A DNA stretch of 64,000 nucleotides from Leisingera aquaemixtae (GTDB taxonomy: Bacteria; Pseudomonadota; Alphaproteobacteria; Rhodobacterales; Rhodobacteraceae): NCBI RefSeq assembly GCF_001458395.1, contig NZ_CYSR01000020.1:1-64000 (forward strand). The letters are read 5' to 3'. A model generated the notes under the pieces. It had not been told where the DNA came from and did not search any database. It saw only the letters and a program-made list of their open reading frames with translations. The position numbers and the translations under genes are program-made. Every line of letters starts with the position of its first letter. Position 1 is the stretch's first letter. Below are positions 9,271 to 18,017 of the stretch, one piece after another.

Positions 9271-10623
9271 ATGAAAACCCTCTGCCGCATCTACAACGCC
9301 CACGCCTATGACACCAAGGCCCCCGTGGGCAGCTACTGGGACGCCACGCTGCCCGCCGCCCCTGCCTATCCGGCGCTGGACGGCGACCGGCGCACGGGCG
9401 TGGCCATCATCGGCGCGGGCTACACCGGCCTCAGTGCCGCGCTGCATCTGGCCCGTGACCATGGCGAGGCGCCGCTGGTGATCGACGCCGCCCAGCCCGG
9501 CTGGGGCGCCTCGGGGCGCAATGCCGGCTTTTGCGGTTTCGGCGGCGCCAAGCTGGGCGACAGTGCCATCATCGGCCGTTTCGGCGAGGAGGATCTGCGA
9601 GCCTTCTACAGCGCCCAGAAAGAGGCCATCGCACTGGTTCGCGATCTGAATTCCACCGGCGGCATCGCGGCCGATGTGCAGGAAGACGGCGAATACTGCC
9701 TTGCCCACAATGCCCGCGCGGCCCGCGCCCTGCCGGAGATGGCGGCAGGTCTCGGCCGCTATGCCGGGGTGAACTGCCAGGTGCTCTCAGCTGAGGAAAT
9801 GCGCCAGGAGGGCCTGCATAGCGGCAGGTTCCACGGCGGGTTTCTGCTGCCCCTGGGCTTTGGCCTGAACCCGGGCAAATACGCGGCCGGCCTGGCCCGC
9901 CTGGCACAGCATGCCGGCGCCGTGATCCACGGCCATACCCCGGCGCTCTCGGTGCAGGAGCAGCCCGGCGGCACCTATATCATTGAAACACCGTCGGGCC
10001 GCATCACAGCGGACCGGCTGATCATCGCCAGCAATGGCTACAGCAGCGACAACCTGCCGGACTGGCTGCGCGGGCGCTATTTGCCGGTGGTGTCGCATAT
10101 CATGGTGACTCGGCCGCTGACGGAGGCAGAGAAACAGGCCCAGGGCTGGACCACCCGCCGCATCGCCTATGACACCCGCAACTTGCTGCACTACTTCCGC
10201 CTGCTGCCGGACAACCGGGTGCTGTTCGGGATGCGCGGCACCAGCAACATCACCTCCGGCTCCACGCAGCGGATGCAGCGCCAGATCCGCCGCAATTTTG
10301 AGACGATGTTCCCGGCTCTGGCACATGCGGAAACCGCGCATCATTGGAGCGGTCTGGTCTGCCTGACCCGCGGCCTGACGCCTTATGCCGGTCAGATCGG
10401 AGACTGGCAGCGCGCCTGGACCGGGTTCGGCTATCACGGCGGAGGAGTGGCCCTGGCAACCTATACCGGGCGGTTGCTGGCAGGGCTTGCGGCCGGTAGG
10501 CCCTGCAGTTCCCCCTTGCCACGGCTGATGCAAGCGGAACCTGCAGCCTTCCCCATCCCAAGGTTGCGCCGCCATTGCCTGCCCCTAGCGTACACCTGCT
10601 ACGGTGCCATGGATCTGCATTAG
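9271..10623 (+). CDS. FAD-dependent amine oxidoreductase (DAO family, PuuB-like)
   Basis: A 450-residue flavoprotein with a dinucleotide-binding GAGYTG (residues 48-53) preceded by about 40 residues, and the WGASGRNAGFCGFG stretch typical of the DAO family near gamma-glutamylputrescine oxidase (PuuB). It is the last gene of the polyamine operon, 26 bp after the aldehyde dehydrogenase, and probably oxidises an amine group to the imine/aldehyde with release of H2O2. No PuuA-type glutamate-putrescine ligase is present in the window, so the true substrate may be an unmodified amine. The final 30 residues look unconserved. Confidence 0.8.
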   Translation: MKTLCRIYNAHAYDTKAPVGSYWDATLPAAPAYPALDGDRRTGVAIIGAGYTGLSAALHLARDHGEAPLVIDAAQPGWGASGRNAGFCGFGGAKLGDSAIIGRFGEEDLRAFYSAQKEAIALVRDLNSTGGIAADVQEDGEYCLAHNARAARALPEMAAGLGRYAGVNCQVLSAEEMRQEGLHSGRFHGGFLLPLGFGLNPGKYAAGLARLAQHAGAVIHGHTPALSVQEQPGGTYIIETPSGRITADRLIIASNGYSSDNLPDWLRGRYLPVVSHIMVTRPLTEAEKQAQGWTTRRIAYDTRNLLHYFRLLPDNRVLFGMRGTSNITSGSTQRMQRQIRRNFETMFPALAHAETAHHWSGLVCLTRGLTPYAGQIGDWQRAWTGFGYHGGGVALATYTGRLLAGLAAGRPCSSPLPRLMQAEPAAFPIPRLRRHCLPLAYTCYGAMDLH

Positions 10624-11294
10624 GAGGTTTCAGTTTCCCTCAATTGACAATGCTCCTCAACCCTTGAGGCAATGAACCAAGTAAAACCGGCGCTCAGTTC
10701 TTGTTTCGCCTCAAATTGTTATGTCTGTCGAACACTAGCTTCAGGAGCGGCGGTGCGGAGAGCTGCATGAATTCGTGACCGCGCAGAGCATCGCAACCAG
10801 TGCTTACTACGAATGTCCGCTCAGACAGCTGTCCACCAGTGCATTTGCGATTGCAGCGAATGGCCGCTCTCCGCCCTCCCTTTGGATCGCCGCAGGCAAA
10901 ATGCGCAGTTCGCCGCCTTTGAAGCAGCTCGCAGCGAGTTTTCAGTTTGTCCGGTGCTGCGCGAGTTCGTGATTTCAGAATTGGACCTGCCGCGGGATTG
11001 TGCCGCTCCTTTGACCACGTATCGTGTCGCAAAGGCGAACACAGATGGCATCACGGCCGACCGAGGAATCCCGCGACAGGTCCAGGCTTTCGCTGCCCGG
11101 GACATGAAAGTCTGCTTCCGTCGATGGAAAACCTATGGGTCGCAAAAGGAAAGACTGGTGCGAGCGTGAGTTCTCCGCTGGCACAAAATCAAAGGCTTGG
11201 CGGAGCCTTGATGGAAAACTATGCGGCGCCGCACAGCGGCAACGGCTTGACCTCGCTCAAGGCGGCGGGGGCCCGCTTGGCGGATCATGGGGCC
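10624..11294. other. Long non-coding stretch between polyamine operon and VIT gene
   Basis: No convincing gene here; the frames crossing it show no family features. It appears less GC-rich than its surroundings. Two related 11-mers, GAATGTCCGCT at 10811-10821 and GAATGGCCGCT at 10858-10868, stand out. A short hairpin (CCTCAA/TTGAGG, about 10658-10672) lacks a T run. The last part (11211-11294) may instead be the N terminus of the next gene. Confidence 0.4.
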
Positions 11295-12008
11295 ATGAAA
11301 GCGGAACACGGGCACAGCAGGGAAGAGATCGCCCGCCGCCTGCAAGGCAGCAGGAAGGAGGGGCGGCTGCGGGATGCGGTTTACGGCGGCATCGACGGCG
11401 CGGTGACGACCTTTGCCATTGCGGGGGGAGTCGAGGGGGCGGGGTTTAACTCGTCAGTGATCATCGCGCTGGGGATTGCCAATGTGCTGGCGGACGGCTT
11501 TTCGATGGCCGCCGCCAATTACCTGGGGACCAAGGCGGATCTGGACGACCGGCGGCGGCTCTACCGGGTGGAGCAGAGCCATATCCGCGACTATCCGGAC
11601 GGCGAGCGCGAGGAGCTGCGCCAAATCCTGCAGGAGCTGGGCCTGAGCGGCGGGGTGCTGGAGGGCGCGGTGAAGGCGGTGGCGGCCAAGCCCGAGAAGT
11701 GGATTTCCCTGATGCTGGCAAGCGAATACGGGCTGGGGCCTGCGGAGCCCAACCCGGTGGCGGCGGCGCTGACCACGTTTCTGGCCTTCATGCTGGCCGG
11801 GATCGTGCCGCTGCTGCCGTTCATCCTGGGGCTGCCGGACCCGTTCCTGCTGGCCTCGGCGGCGACGGGGCTGGTGTTTTTCACCATCGGCGCCAGCAAA
11901 AGCATCTGGTCGCTGTCGCCGTGGTGGATTTCGGGGCTGGAAACGCTGCTGATCGGCTCCTGCGCGGCGGCGCTGGCCTATGGCGCGGGCAGCCTGTTCC
12001 GGGGTTGA
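11295..12008 (+). CDS. VIT1/CCC1-family membrane transporter
   Basis: A protein of about 237 residues in the VIT1/CCC1 family, whose characterised members move Fe2+ or Mn2+ out of the cytosol. The N-terminal MKAEHGHSREEIARRL and the following YGGIDGAVTTFAIAGGVEGA segment match bacterial family members; five hydrophobic segments follow, with a charged cytosolic domain (REELRQIL...EKWISLMLASEYG) between helices 2 and 3, which binds metal in the family. The start is chosen because family proteins usually begin M-x-x-EH-x-HS; ATG 11211 would add 28 atypical residues. It leads a group of membrane and redox-stress genes. Confidence 0.82.
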   Translation: MKAEHGHSREEIARRLQGSRKEGRLRDAVYGGIDGAVTTFAIAGGVEGAGFNSSVIIALGIANVLADGFSMAAANYLGTKADLDDRRRLYRVEQSHIRDYPDGEREELRQILQELGLSGGVLEGAVKAVAAKPEKWISLMLASEYGLGPAEPNPVAAALTTFLAFMLAGIVPLLPFILGLPDPFLLASAATGLVFFTIGASKSIWSLSPWWISGLETLLIGSCAAALAYGAGSLFRG

Positions 12009-12069
12009 GCCGGATCAATGGGGGATCGGCGCGGCAGCGCTATTAATTGCGGCAGGAGGGGGGAGTTTC

Positions 12070-13221
12070 ATGTTCTCAAACGCAGTCAGGATCGCGCGGC
12101 TGCAGGGGTTTGACATCAAGGTCGACCCCAGCTGGCTGCTGATCGCGGCGCTGATCACCTGGAGCCTGGCCACTCAGTTCTTTCCGATGTCCTATCCCGG
12201 GGCGGGGCAGGCGGTCTACCTGCTGCTGGCGGTTCTGGCGATGCTCGGCTTCTTTGCCTCGCTGATCCTGCACGAGATGTCGCATTCGGTGGTGGCGCGG
12301 CGGTTCGGGGTGGAGATCAAGGGGATCACCCTGTTCATCTTCGGCGGCGTGGCAGAGCTGGGCTCGGAACCCAAGACCGCCGTCAGCGAATTCTGGATTG
12401 CCATCGCCGGGCCGCTGATGAGCTTTGCGCTGGCCTTTGGCTTCTGGCTGCTGGCGCAGATCGGCTGGGCGCTGGTGCCGGGCGGGGCGCTGAACCCGGT
12501 GCTGGGCTATCTGGCGCTGATCAACCTGGTGCTGGCGGTGTTCAACCTGGTGCCGGCCTTTCCGCTGGACGGCGGCCGCATCCTGCGGGCCTGGCTGTGG
12601 AGCCGCAGCCGCGATCTGCTGGCGGCGACCCGGACGGCGACCCGGATCAGCAGCTATTTTGCCTATGCGCTTATTCTCTACGGGCTGCTCGGGTTGTTCT
12701 CCGGCAATCCGGTGGCGGCGCTGTGGCAGGTGCTGATCGGGGTTTTTGTGCTGTCGGCGGCCAAGGGCACCTATGCCCATCAGCTGCAAACCGCCGCCTT
12801 CAAGGGCAAGACGGTGGCCGACCTGATGACCCGCGATCCGGTGACCGTGGGCCCGGAGATCAGCCTGCAGGCGCTGGCGAACCAAGTGCTGCTGCCCGAG
12901 CGCAAGAGCTTTGTGCCGGTGGTGCAGCAGGGCGTGCTGCTGGGCTGCACCGACACCCAGGACCTGGCGCGGGTGCCGCAGGAACGGTGGGCGCAGACCC
13001 CGGTGGAGGAGGTCTATCAGCCGCCCGATGGCAGCAACTCGGTCGCGCCTCAGATGCAGGCCGATGCGCTGATGCGGAAGATCTCGGAGACCGGGCGGCG
13101 CAAGTTTCTGGTCACCGACAAGGGCCGCCTGCTGGGGGTGATCACCCTGACGGACCTGACCGGATACATAGCCCTGCTGCAGGAGGTGCGGCGGATGGGC
13201 GGCAAGGGGGAGAACACATGA
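12070..13221 (+). CDS. Site-2-protease-type M50 metalloprotease with two CBS domains
   Basis: A 383-residue intramembrane metalloprotease. The zinc-binding HEMSH (H68, E69, H72) lies in a transmembrane helix and the third ligand Asp is in FNLVPAFPLDGGR (D167). The C-terminal third (about 247-375) holds a CBS pair, which in this family senses adenine nucleotides. An AGGAGGGGG ribosome site precedes ATG 12070. The substrate is unknown; relatives with this architecture (SpoIVFB-like, Rip3-like) cleave membrane-bound regulators. The next gene overlaps by ATGA. Confidence 0.9.
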   Translation: MFSNAVRIARLQGFDIKVDPSWLLIAALITWSLATQFFPMSYPGAGQAVYLLLAVLAMLGFFASLILHEMSHSVVARRFGVEIKGITLFIFGGVAELGSEPKTAVSEFWIAIAGPLMSFALAFGFWLLAQIGWALVPGGALNPVLGYLALINLVLAVFNLVPAFPLDGGRILRAWLWSRSRDLLAATRTATRISSYFAYALILYGLLGLFSGNPVAALWQVLIGVFVLSAAKGTYAHQLQTAAFKGKTVADLMTRDPVTVGPEISLQALANQVLLPERKSFVPVVQQGVLLGCTDTQDLARVPQERWAQTPVEEVYQPPDGSNSVAPQMQADALMRKISETGRRKFLVTDKGRLLGVITLTDLTGYIALLQEVRRMGGKGENT

Positions 13222-13796
13222 CACGGATACTGATCATTCAGGGCCACCCGGACAGCAGCCAGGCGCATTTCTGCCACGCGCTGGCGCAGAGCTATGCCAA
13301 GGGCGCCAGGGACGCGGGCCATGAGGTGGAGGTCATCGAGGTGGCCGCCAGCGGCGTCACCTGCCTGCGCAGCCGCGCCGAATGGCAAGAGGAAGAGCTG
13401 CCAGACTATGTTGCCCGCGGCCAGCAGGCGGTGGCGGCGGCGGATCATCTTGTGTTTGTCTATCCGCTGTGGCTGGGCACCATGCCCGCGCTGCTGAAGG
13501 CCTGGCTGGAACAGGTGTTCCGCGAGCAGTTCGCCTTTACCGTCGGAGATAAGGGCTGGCACCCCAAGCTGAAGGGGAAGAGCGCGCGGATCATCGTCAC
13601 CATGGGGATGCCGTCCGCCTTCTACCGCTGGTTCTACTTCGCCCATTCGCTGCGCAGTTTCGAACGCAACATCCTGAAGTTCTGCGGCATCAGGCCGGTC
13701 CGCTGGACGGTTTGCGGCATGGTCGACGACAAGCGGGCGGAACGGCGGGTGGCCTATCTGGCGGAGGCCGCAAGCGACGGGGCCGCGGCCCGCTGA
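13218..13796 (+). CDS. NAD(P)H dehydrogenase (quinone)/flavodoxin-fold oxidoreductase
   Basis: A 192-residue protein of the flavodoxin_2 family, like KefF/MdaB/NQO1. N-terminal RILIIQGHPDSSQAHF forms the FMN phosphate-binding loop, and VYPLWLGTMPALLKAWLEQVF is the conserved second flavin-contacting segment. It probably performs two-electron reduction of quinones or other electrophiles in the cytosol, avoiding radical formation. It is translationally coupled to the M50 protease gene (ATGA at 13218). It converges with the FNT gene eight bases further on. Confidence 0.88.
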   Translation: MTRILIIQGHPDSSQAHFCHALAQSYAKGARDAGHEVEVIEVAASGVTCLRSRAEWQEEELPDYVARGQQAVAAADHLVFVYPLWLGTMPALLKAWLEQVFREQFAFTVGDKGWHPKLKGKSARIIVTMGMPSAFYRWFYFAHSLRSFERNILKFCGIRPVRWTVCGMVDDKRAERRVAYLAEAASDGAAAR

Positions 13797-13803
13797 GCGG
13801 GCG

Positions 13804-14616
13804 TCACCGCTTGCGCTGCGCCTTGCCGGCCGCCGGGGCGGTGCGGCCCAGGTAGGCGAACCAGTAGGCAAAGGCGACCCCGCCGGCGCCGCCCGCGATA
13901 TTGCCCAGCGTCACCCAGAACAGATTGGCCGCAGCGGCATGGAGGGAAACATCGGCACCGGCGGCCCAGCCCTGCGGGAAGAAGAACATGTTGGCCACCG
14001 AATGCTCCAGCCCCAGGAGCACAAAGGCGGTGATCGGCCAGAGCACCGCAAGGATCTTGCCCACCGCCGTGCGGGCCGCGAAGGAGAGCCAGACCGCCAG
14101 GCACACCAGCCCGTTGCACAGGGCGCCGCGCAGGAAGGCCTCCACAGGGGAGAGGGCGGATTTCGCCTCGGCGATGCGGGCGGCGGTGGCGCCTGCCGAG
14201 CCGTCCAGCAGGCCGGTGAAGGCAAAGGCGGCGGCGAGGCCTGCGGCGCCTGCGAGGTTGCCGGCATAGACGATGGCCCAGCTGCGCCACAGCCGCCTGA
14301 GCCGGATCTTGCGGTCCACCGCGGCGATCACCATCAGCACGTTGCCGGTGAACAGCTCGGCGCCGCCCACCACCACCAGAATGAGACCCAGCGAGAACAC
14401 CGCGCCGCCCAGCACCCGCACCGGGCCCGAGGCGGTGTCCGCGCCGGTCATCGCGGTGGTATAGGCGGCGGCGCCAAAGCCGATGAAGGCGCCCGCTAGC
14501 ATCGCCAGCACAAACATCTGCGGCAGCGGCAGCCGCGCCTTGGCGACGCCTGCGGTTTCCACCAGTGCGGCGATTTCAGCGGGTTTATAGGCATTGAACG
14601 CGGCGGGCTCCGTCAT
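13804..14616 (-). CDS. Formate/nitrite transporter (FNT) family channel 1
   Basis: A 270-residue membrane protein starting MTEPAAFNAYKP at 14616. It has six hydrophobic spans and the family signatures: LLGLEHSVANMFFFPQGW near the fifth helix, and GGAELFTGNVLM near the third. FNT proteins form pentameric channels for formate, nitrite or related monovalent anions. The gene follows a universal stress protein gene on the same strand, 35 bp away, and may share its Fnr-like promoter, which would fit a role under low oxygen. The anion cannot be decided from sequence. Confidence 0.88.
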   Translation of the reverse strand: MTEPAAFNAYKPAEIAALVETAGVAKARLPLPQMFVLAMLAGAFIGFGAAAYTTAMTGADTASGPVRVLGGAVFSLGLILVVVGGAELFTGNVLMVIAAVDRKIRLRRLWRSWAIVYAGNLAGAAGLAAAFAFTGLLDGSAGATAARIAEAKSALSPVEAFLRGALCNGLVCLAVWLSFAARTAVGKILAVLWPITAFVLLGLEHSVANMFFFPQGWAAGADVSLHAAAANLFWVTLGNIAGGAGGVAFAYWFAYLGRTAPAAGKAQRKR

Positions 14617-14651
14617 CGGCTGCTCCCTTGCGGCTGGGCGGCGGCTGCGGG

Positions 14652-15497
14652 TCAATGGGCAAACAGGACCGGCAAGGCGGTCTGCTCCAGCAGGCTGCGG
14701 GTGGTGCCGCCGAACACCGCCTGGCGCAGGCGGGAATGGCCGTAGGCGCCCATCACCACCAGATCCGCGCCGGTCTCGCGCGCGCGGTCCTGAATGGCGG
14801 AGCCGGTATCGCGGCCGCCGCTGGGAAATTGCGACAGGGTGACGGTGCAGCCGTGGTGGCTGAGCCAGGCGGCCATGTCCGCGCCGGGGTCCTCGCCGTC
14901 GCGCGTGTCGCTCATGTCCGGGTCGAAGCAGCCGATCACCACCTCTTCCGCGGCCTTGAAATAGGGCAGGGCGGCATGGGCCGCGCGGGCGGCGGACAGG
15001 CTGCTGTTCCAGGCCAGGAAGATGCGTTTGCGCGGGGCCAGGGGGCTGCCGTTCACCATCAGCGGCACCGGCGCGCCGAACAGGATGCCGTGCATCGCAT
15101 CGCGGAACACCTCCGGATCCTCGCGCAGGCCGTCTGCTGCCTCGGCAATGTCGCAGGAAAGCGCCCGGCGGGCAGCCAGCAGCCGGATGTCCGAGTCGCT
15201 GCCGGTGGCATACTGCACGTCGCCCGCGGTGTTGCTGCGCGACAGCAGCGCCTCCACCTCTGCCGCGCGGGCGGCCTGGGCGGTGCGGCAGCTTTGCAGG
15301 GTTTCCAGCCATTCATCCGGCACCGCCATCACGCCGTAGGCAGAGGCGCCATAGGCGAAATGGGGCATGCCGGGCAGCGTCCTGAGCAGCAGGCAGGCCA
15401 GATGCGCCCGCTGTTCGCGGGCGGCCTCGGCGGCGGCGGTGATGGTGGTGTCGCTGGTGCTGCTGCTGATCGCAAAGAGCAACGTTCTGCGGTGCAT
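14652..15497 (-). CDS. Universal stress protein, tandem UspA domains
   Basis: A 281-residue protein with two UspA folds. The C-terminal domain ends with the ATP-binding pattern GAYGHSRLRQAVFGGTTRSLL; the N-terminal domain (about 1-145) lacks a clear glycine loop and may be degenerate. Tandem Usp proteins help cells survive starvation and oxygen limitation. An ATGAT-N4-ATCAA motif 80 bp upstream suggests control by an Fnr/FnrL-type oxygen sensor. Followed by the FNT gene in the same direction. Confidence 0.85.
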   Translation of the reverse strand: MHRRTLLFAISSSTSDTTITAAAEAAREQRAHLACLLLRTLPGMPHFAYGASAYGVMAVPDEWLETLQSCRTAQAARAAEVEALLSRSNTAGDVQYATGSDSDIRLLAARRALSCDIAEAADGLREDPEVFRDAMHGILFGAPVPLMVNGSPLAPRKRIFLAWNSSLSAARAAHAALPYFKAAEEVVIGCFDPDMSDTRDGEDPGADMAAWLSHHGCTVTLSQFPSGGRDTGSAIQDRARETGADLVVMGAYGHSRLRQAVFGGTTRSLLEQTALPVLFAH

Positions 15498-15577
15498 GGC
15501 GGGTCTCCTCCCCGGTCAGCGCGGCAGACGCCAGACGTGCCGCTTCCACCATTAAACCAGTCCCTGCGGCGGATGCT

Positions 15578-15591
15578 ATGATCCTGATCAA
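15578..15591 (-). promoter_or_regulatory. Fnr/FnrL-like box upstream of usp
   Basis: Read on the minus strand, the site is TTGAT-CAGG-ATCAT, 9 of 10 matches to the TTGAT-N4-ATCAA consensus. It is about 80 bp upstream of the Usp start, where an activator site would sit, in a 109-bp non-coding gap. Function is inferred from the match and position. Confidence 0.55.
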
Positions 15592-15606
15592 TGCTTCCGG
15601 GCGCGG

Positions 15607-17049
15607 TCAGTTGCGGCAGATCTCAAGGCAGGCGCGCAGGCCGCGGCGGCCGTCCTCAAAATACAGGCGCCCGCCGTGCTGTTCGGCCACGGTGGCCACA
15701 ATCGTCAGCCCCAGGCCAAAGCCGTCGATGGCGCGTGTGTTATCGCCGCGGCGGAATGGCGCGATCACCTCCGTGATTTCGGCGGCGGTCATGCCGGAGC
15801 CTTCGTCCTCCACCGTGATGATGGCGTGATCGGAATTGGCGCTGAGCCCGATGGCGGCGCGGCGGCCGTATTTCAGCGCATTGTCGATCAGGTTGGAGAC
15901 CGCCCGCTGCAAGGACACCGGGCGCGCCACCACCAGCATCGGCTGGTCCGCCGGCATCGCGCTGCGGCCGGGGGCAGAGGTAAAGACCGACCGGCCGCCT
16001 GCCGCCACCTGCGGCGCGGGGCGCAGCAGTTCGACCGGCTTGCCGAAGTCCTGGTAATCGGCTGCGACCGCCTCCACCAGCGAGGTGAGGGAGAGGCGGC
16101 GCGGGGTTTCGGCGCTCATCTCGGCCCGGGTGTAGGTCAGCACGCTTTCGATCATGCCGGTCATGGCGTCCAGATCGGTCTCGAACTTCTGCCGCAGCTC
16201 CGCGTCCTGGATCAGCGCCGCGCGCAGCCGCAGGCGGGTGGCGGGGGTGCCAAGGTCGTGGCTGACCCCGGACAGTACCGCCGCCCGGCTGGCAAGCTGT
16301 TCGCGCTCGGTCTCAAGGTAGCTGTTCACCGCCGTCACGATCTCCTGCAGCTCTCCCGGGCCCTGCAGCGCATAGGCGTCCGGCCCGCCCAGGCGGCGGC
16401 GGTCGCGCAGGGCGCGGGCGAAGCGGTCGAAATGGGCCGAGGTGTCCATCACCAGCGTCGCCAGCACCGCCAGGGCCAGCAGCGACAGCAGCACCGCTGG
16501 CAGGCGCAGGTCGCGGGGCGCGGCGGAGCAGCCCCAGACCGCGGTGCCGTCCACCCGCTGCCACGGGCCATAGCCTGCGCGGGCAAAGATCACCGGTTCG
16601 CTGCAATAGGCAGCCAGCAGCCGGGTGGCAGCACCCAGTTTCTCTGCCGCGGACTGGCCACCCGCGGGCGGCAGTTCCGCCACCGGATAGCGCAGGTCCG
16701 GGGAGGCGATGACCAACGCCAGAACCTCGCCCGACAGGGGATCGGGGCCGCTGTCGAGGAGAGAGACATAGGTGAAGAAAGCTGGTTTCGGGATGCCGTC
16801 CAGCCGCAGGTAATCGCCGCTGGCCAGAAACGCCGCCTGCGCCGTGTCCACCTGGGTGACAACCACCCCTTCAGGCGGTGCGGCGCCGCGGCGCAGGGTG
16901 CCGTCCAGGGCAATGCCCGCGATGGCGGCGCGGGTCTGGTGCGCCTGCCAGCTGGCGCTGGAGCGGGCCCAGGCCCAGGCCGCCGCCAGCCCCGCGGCAA
17001 AGGCCAGCGCCAGCAGGATCAGCCCCCGTGTTCTGAGCCGCAGCGCCAC
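15607..17049 (-). CDS. Sensor histidine kinase (GtrS-like, two-component)
   Basis: A 480-residue inner-membrane kinase. TM1 is about residues 9-28 and TM2 about 183-203, bracketing a periplasmic sensor of roughly 150 residues; then a HAMP-like linker, the H-box VSHDLGTPATRLRLRA (H264) and an ATPase domain with N box NLIDNALKYG and G boxes DEGSGM and GFGLGL. It follows the response regulator by five bases. The pair is divergent from a GtsABCD-like sugar transporter, the arrangement known for GtrS/GltR in pseudomonads, so sensing of glucose or a glucose-derived acid is a reasonable inference. The Gly after HDL replaces the more usual Arg. Confidence 0.88.
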   Translation of the reverse strand: MALRLRTRGLILLALAFAAGLAAAWAWARSSASWQAHQTRAAIAGIALDGTLRRGAAPPEGVVVTQVDTAQAAFLASGDYLRLDGIPKPAFFTYVSLLDSGPDPLSGEVLALVIASPDLRYPVAELPPAGGQSAAEKLGAATRLLAAYCSEPVIFARAGYGPWQRVDGTAVWGCSAAPRDLRLPAVLLSLLALAVLATLVMDTSAHFDRFARALRDRRRLGGPDAYALQGPGELQEIVTAVNSYLETEREQLASRAAVLSGVSHDLGTPATRLRLRAALIQDAELRQKFETDLDAMTGMIESVLTYTRAEMSAETPRRLSLTSLVEAVAADYQDFGKPVELLRPAPQVAAGGRSVFTSAPGRSAMPADQPMLVVARPVSLQRAVSNLIDNALKYGRRAAIGLSANSDHAIITVEDEGSGMTAAEITEVIAPFRRGDNTRAIDGFGLGLTIVATVAEQHGGRLYFEDGRRGLRACLEICRN

Positions 17050-17054
17050 CGGCG

Positions 17055-17789
17055 TCAGTCCCCGCCGGTTTCGACATCCACCGCAAGGACATAGCCGGTG
17101 CCGCGCTCGGTGCGCAGCAGCTTCGGCTCCTTGGGGGTCTGTTCGATCTTGGAGCGCAGGCGGCCCACCAGCACGTCGATGGCGCGGCCCGATCCCTCAT
17201 CGCTGCCGCCCTCGCCGGTCACATCCAGCGCCGCGGCGATCTCCTCGCGCGTCAGCGGGATATGCGGGTTGGCCAGAAACACCTTGAGCAAGCCGGTCTC
17301 GCGCCGCGACAGCGCCACTTGCACGCCCGCGGGGGAGATCACCTCGTCCCGCTTGGCGTCATAGGTCCAGCCGGCAAAGCGGAAGGTCGCCACGCTGCGC
17401 CGGTAGATCAGCGAAGAGGACCGCCGCGCGCGCTGCAGCACCGCGCGGACGCGGGCCAGCAGCAGGTCAGGGTTGAACGGCTTGGCGATGTAGTCGTCGG
17501 CGCCGGATTCATAGCCCGCCATCCGCTGGTGGTCGGCGGACAGCGCCGACACCAGAATGATCGGCACATCCTGTTTGGCGCGCAGGCGGGTGCAGATCTC
17601 CACCCCGTTTTCGTCGCCCAGCATCACGTCGAGCAGGATCAGGTCGATCCGGCCCGCGCCGATCTGGGCGCGGATGTCCGCCTCGCTGGCGCAGGGCAGG
17701 GCGATAAAGCCGTTCTGGCGCAGGTACTGGGTCAGCATCATGCGCGTCTCAGTATCGTCATCCACCACTAGAAGCCGCGGAATCGCCAT
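17055..17789 (-). CDS. OmpR-family response regulator (GltR-like)
   Basis: A 244-residue protein with a receiver (acidic pocket VVDDD, phosphoacceptor D54 in LILLDVMLG, the Lys of AKPF) and a C-terminal winged helix from about residue 145 ending RTERGTGYVLA. It forms a two-component system with the kinase gene just downstream. In the divergent region toward gtsA, GTAACA/GCAACA hexamers repeat at 10-bp steps, a layout OmpR-family dimers bind in tandem, so it probably controls the sugar transporter and its own gene. Confidence 0.9.
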   Translation of the reverse strand: MAIPRLLVVDDDTETRMMLTQYLRQNGFIALPCASEADIRAQIGAGRIDLILLDVMLGDENGVEICTRLRAKQDVPIILVSALSADHQRMAGYESGADDYIAKPFNPDLLLARVRAVLQRARRSSSLIYRRSVATFRFAGWTYDAKRDEVISPAGVQVALSRRETGLLKVFLANPHIPLTREEIAAALDVTGEGGSDEGSGRAIDVLVGRLRSKIEQTPKEPKLLRTERGTGYVLAVDVETGGD

Positions 17790-17843
17790 CTGTCCGTATC
17801 CTCCCCGAAGACCGCCGGTTGTGGCTGTCCCGCCCGTTTGTCT

Positions 17844-17889
17844 GTAACATCATGCAACAAAATCAATTGCTGCGTAACAACAGGTAACA
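17844..17889. promoter_or_regulatory. Tandem 10-bp-spaced repeats, putative response-regulator sites
   Basis: GTAACA occurs at 17844, 17874 and 17884 and GCAACA at 17854, all in exact 10-bp register (the 17864 slot holds the divergent CAATTG). Helically phased direct repeats are the usual target of OmpR-family regulators. The array lies between the divergent response regulator gene and gtsA. Confidence 0.6.
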
Positions 17890-18017
17890 GCCGCGCGGAA
17901 AAACTGCTGCGGCCCGCGCCCCAGGCTGTGCTGAGCGATTGAAAAGCGGCCCCGCGGTTTTGCAAGCTGATGGGGAAGGCTGCGGGGAGCGGCCGACACA
18001 TAAGGGAGGAATAAGCG

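Noticed and set aside
13804-15312. A 502-codon fusion reading Usp region plus FNT channel
   Set aside because: The upstream part is out of frame with the real Usp gene; the FNT protein starts cleanly at 14616.
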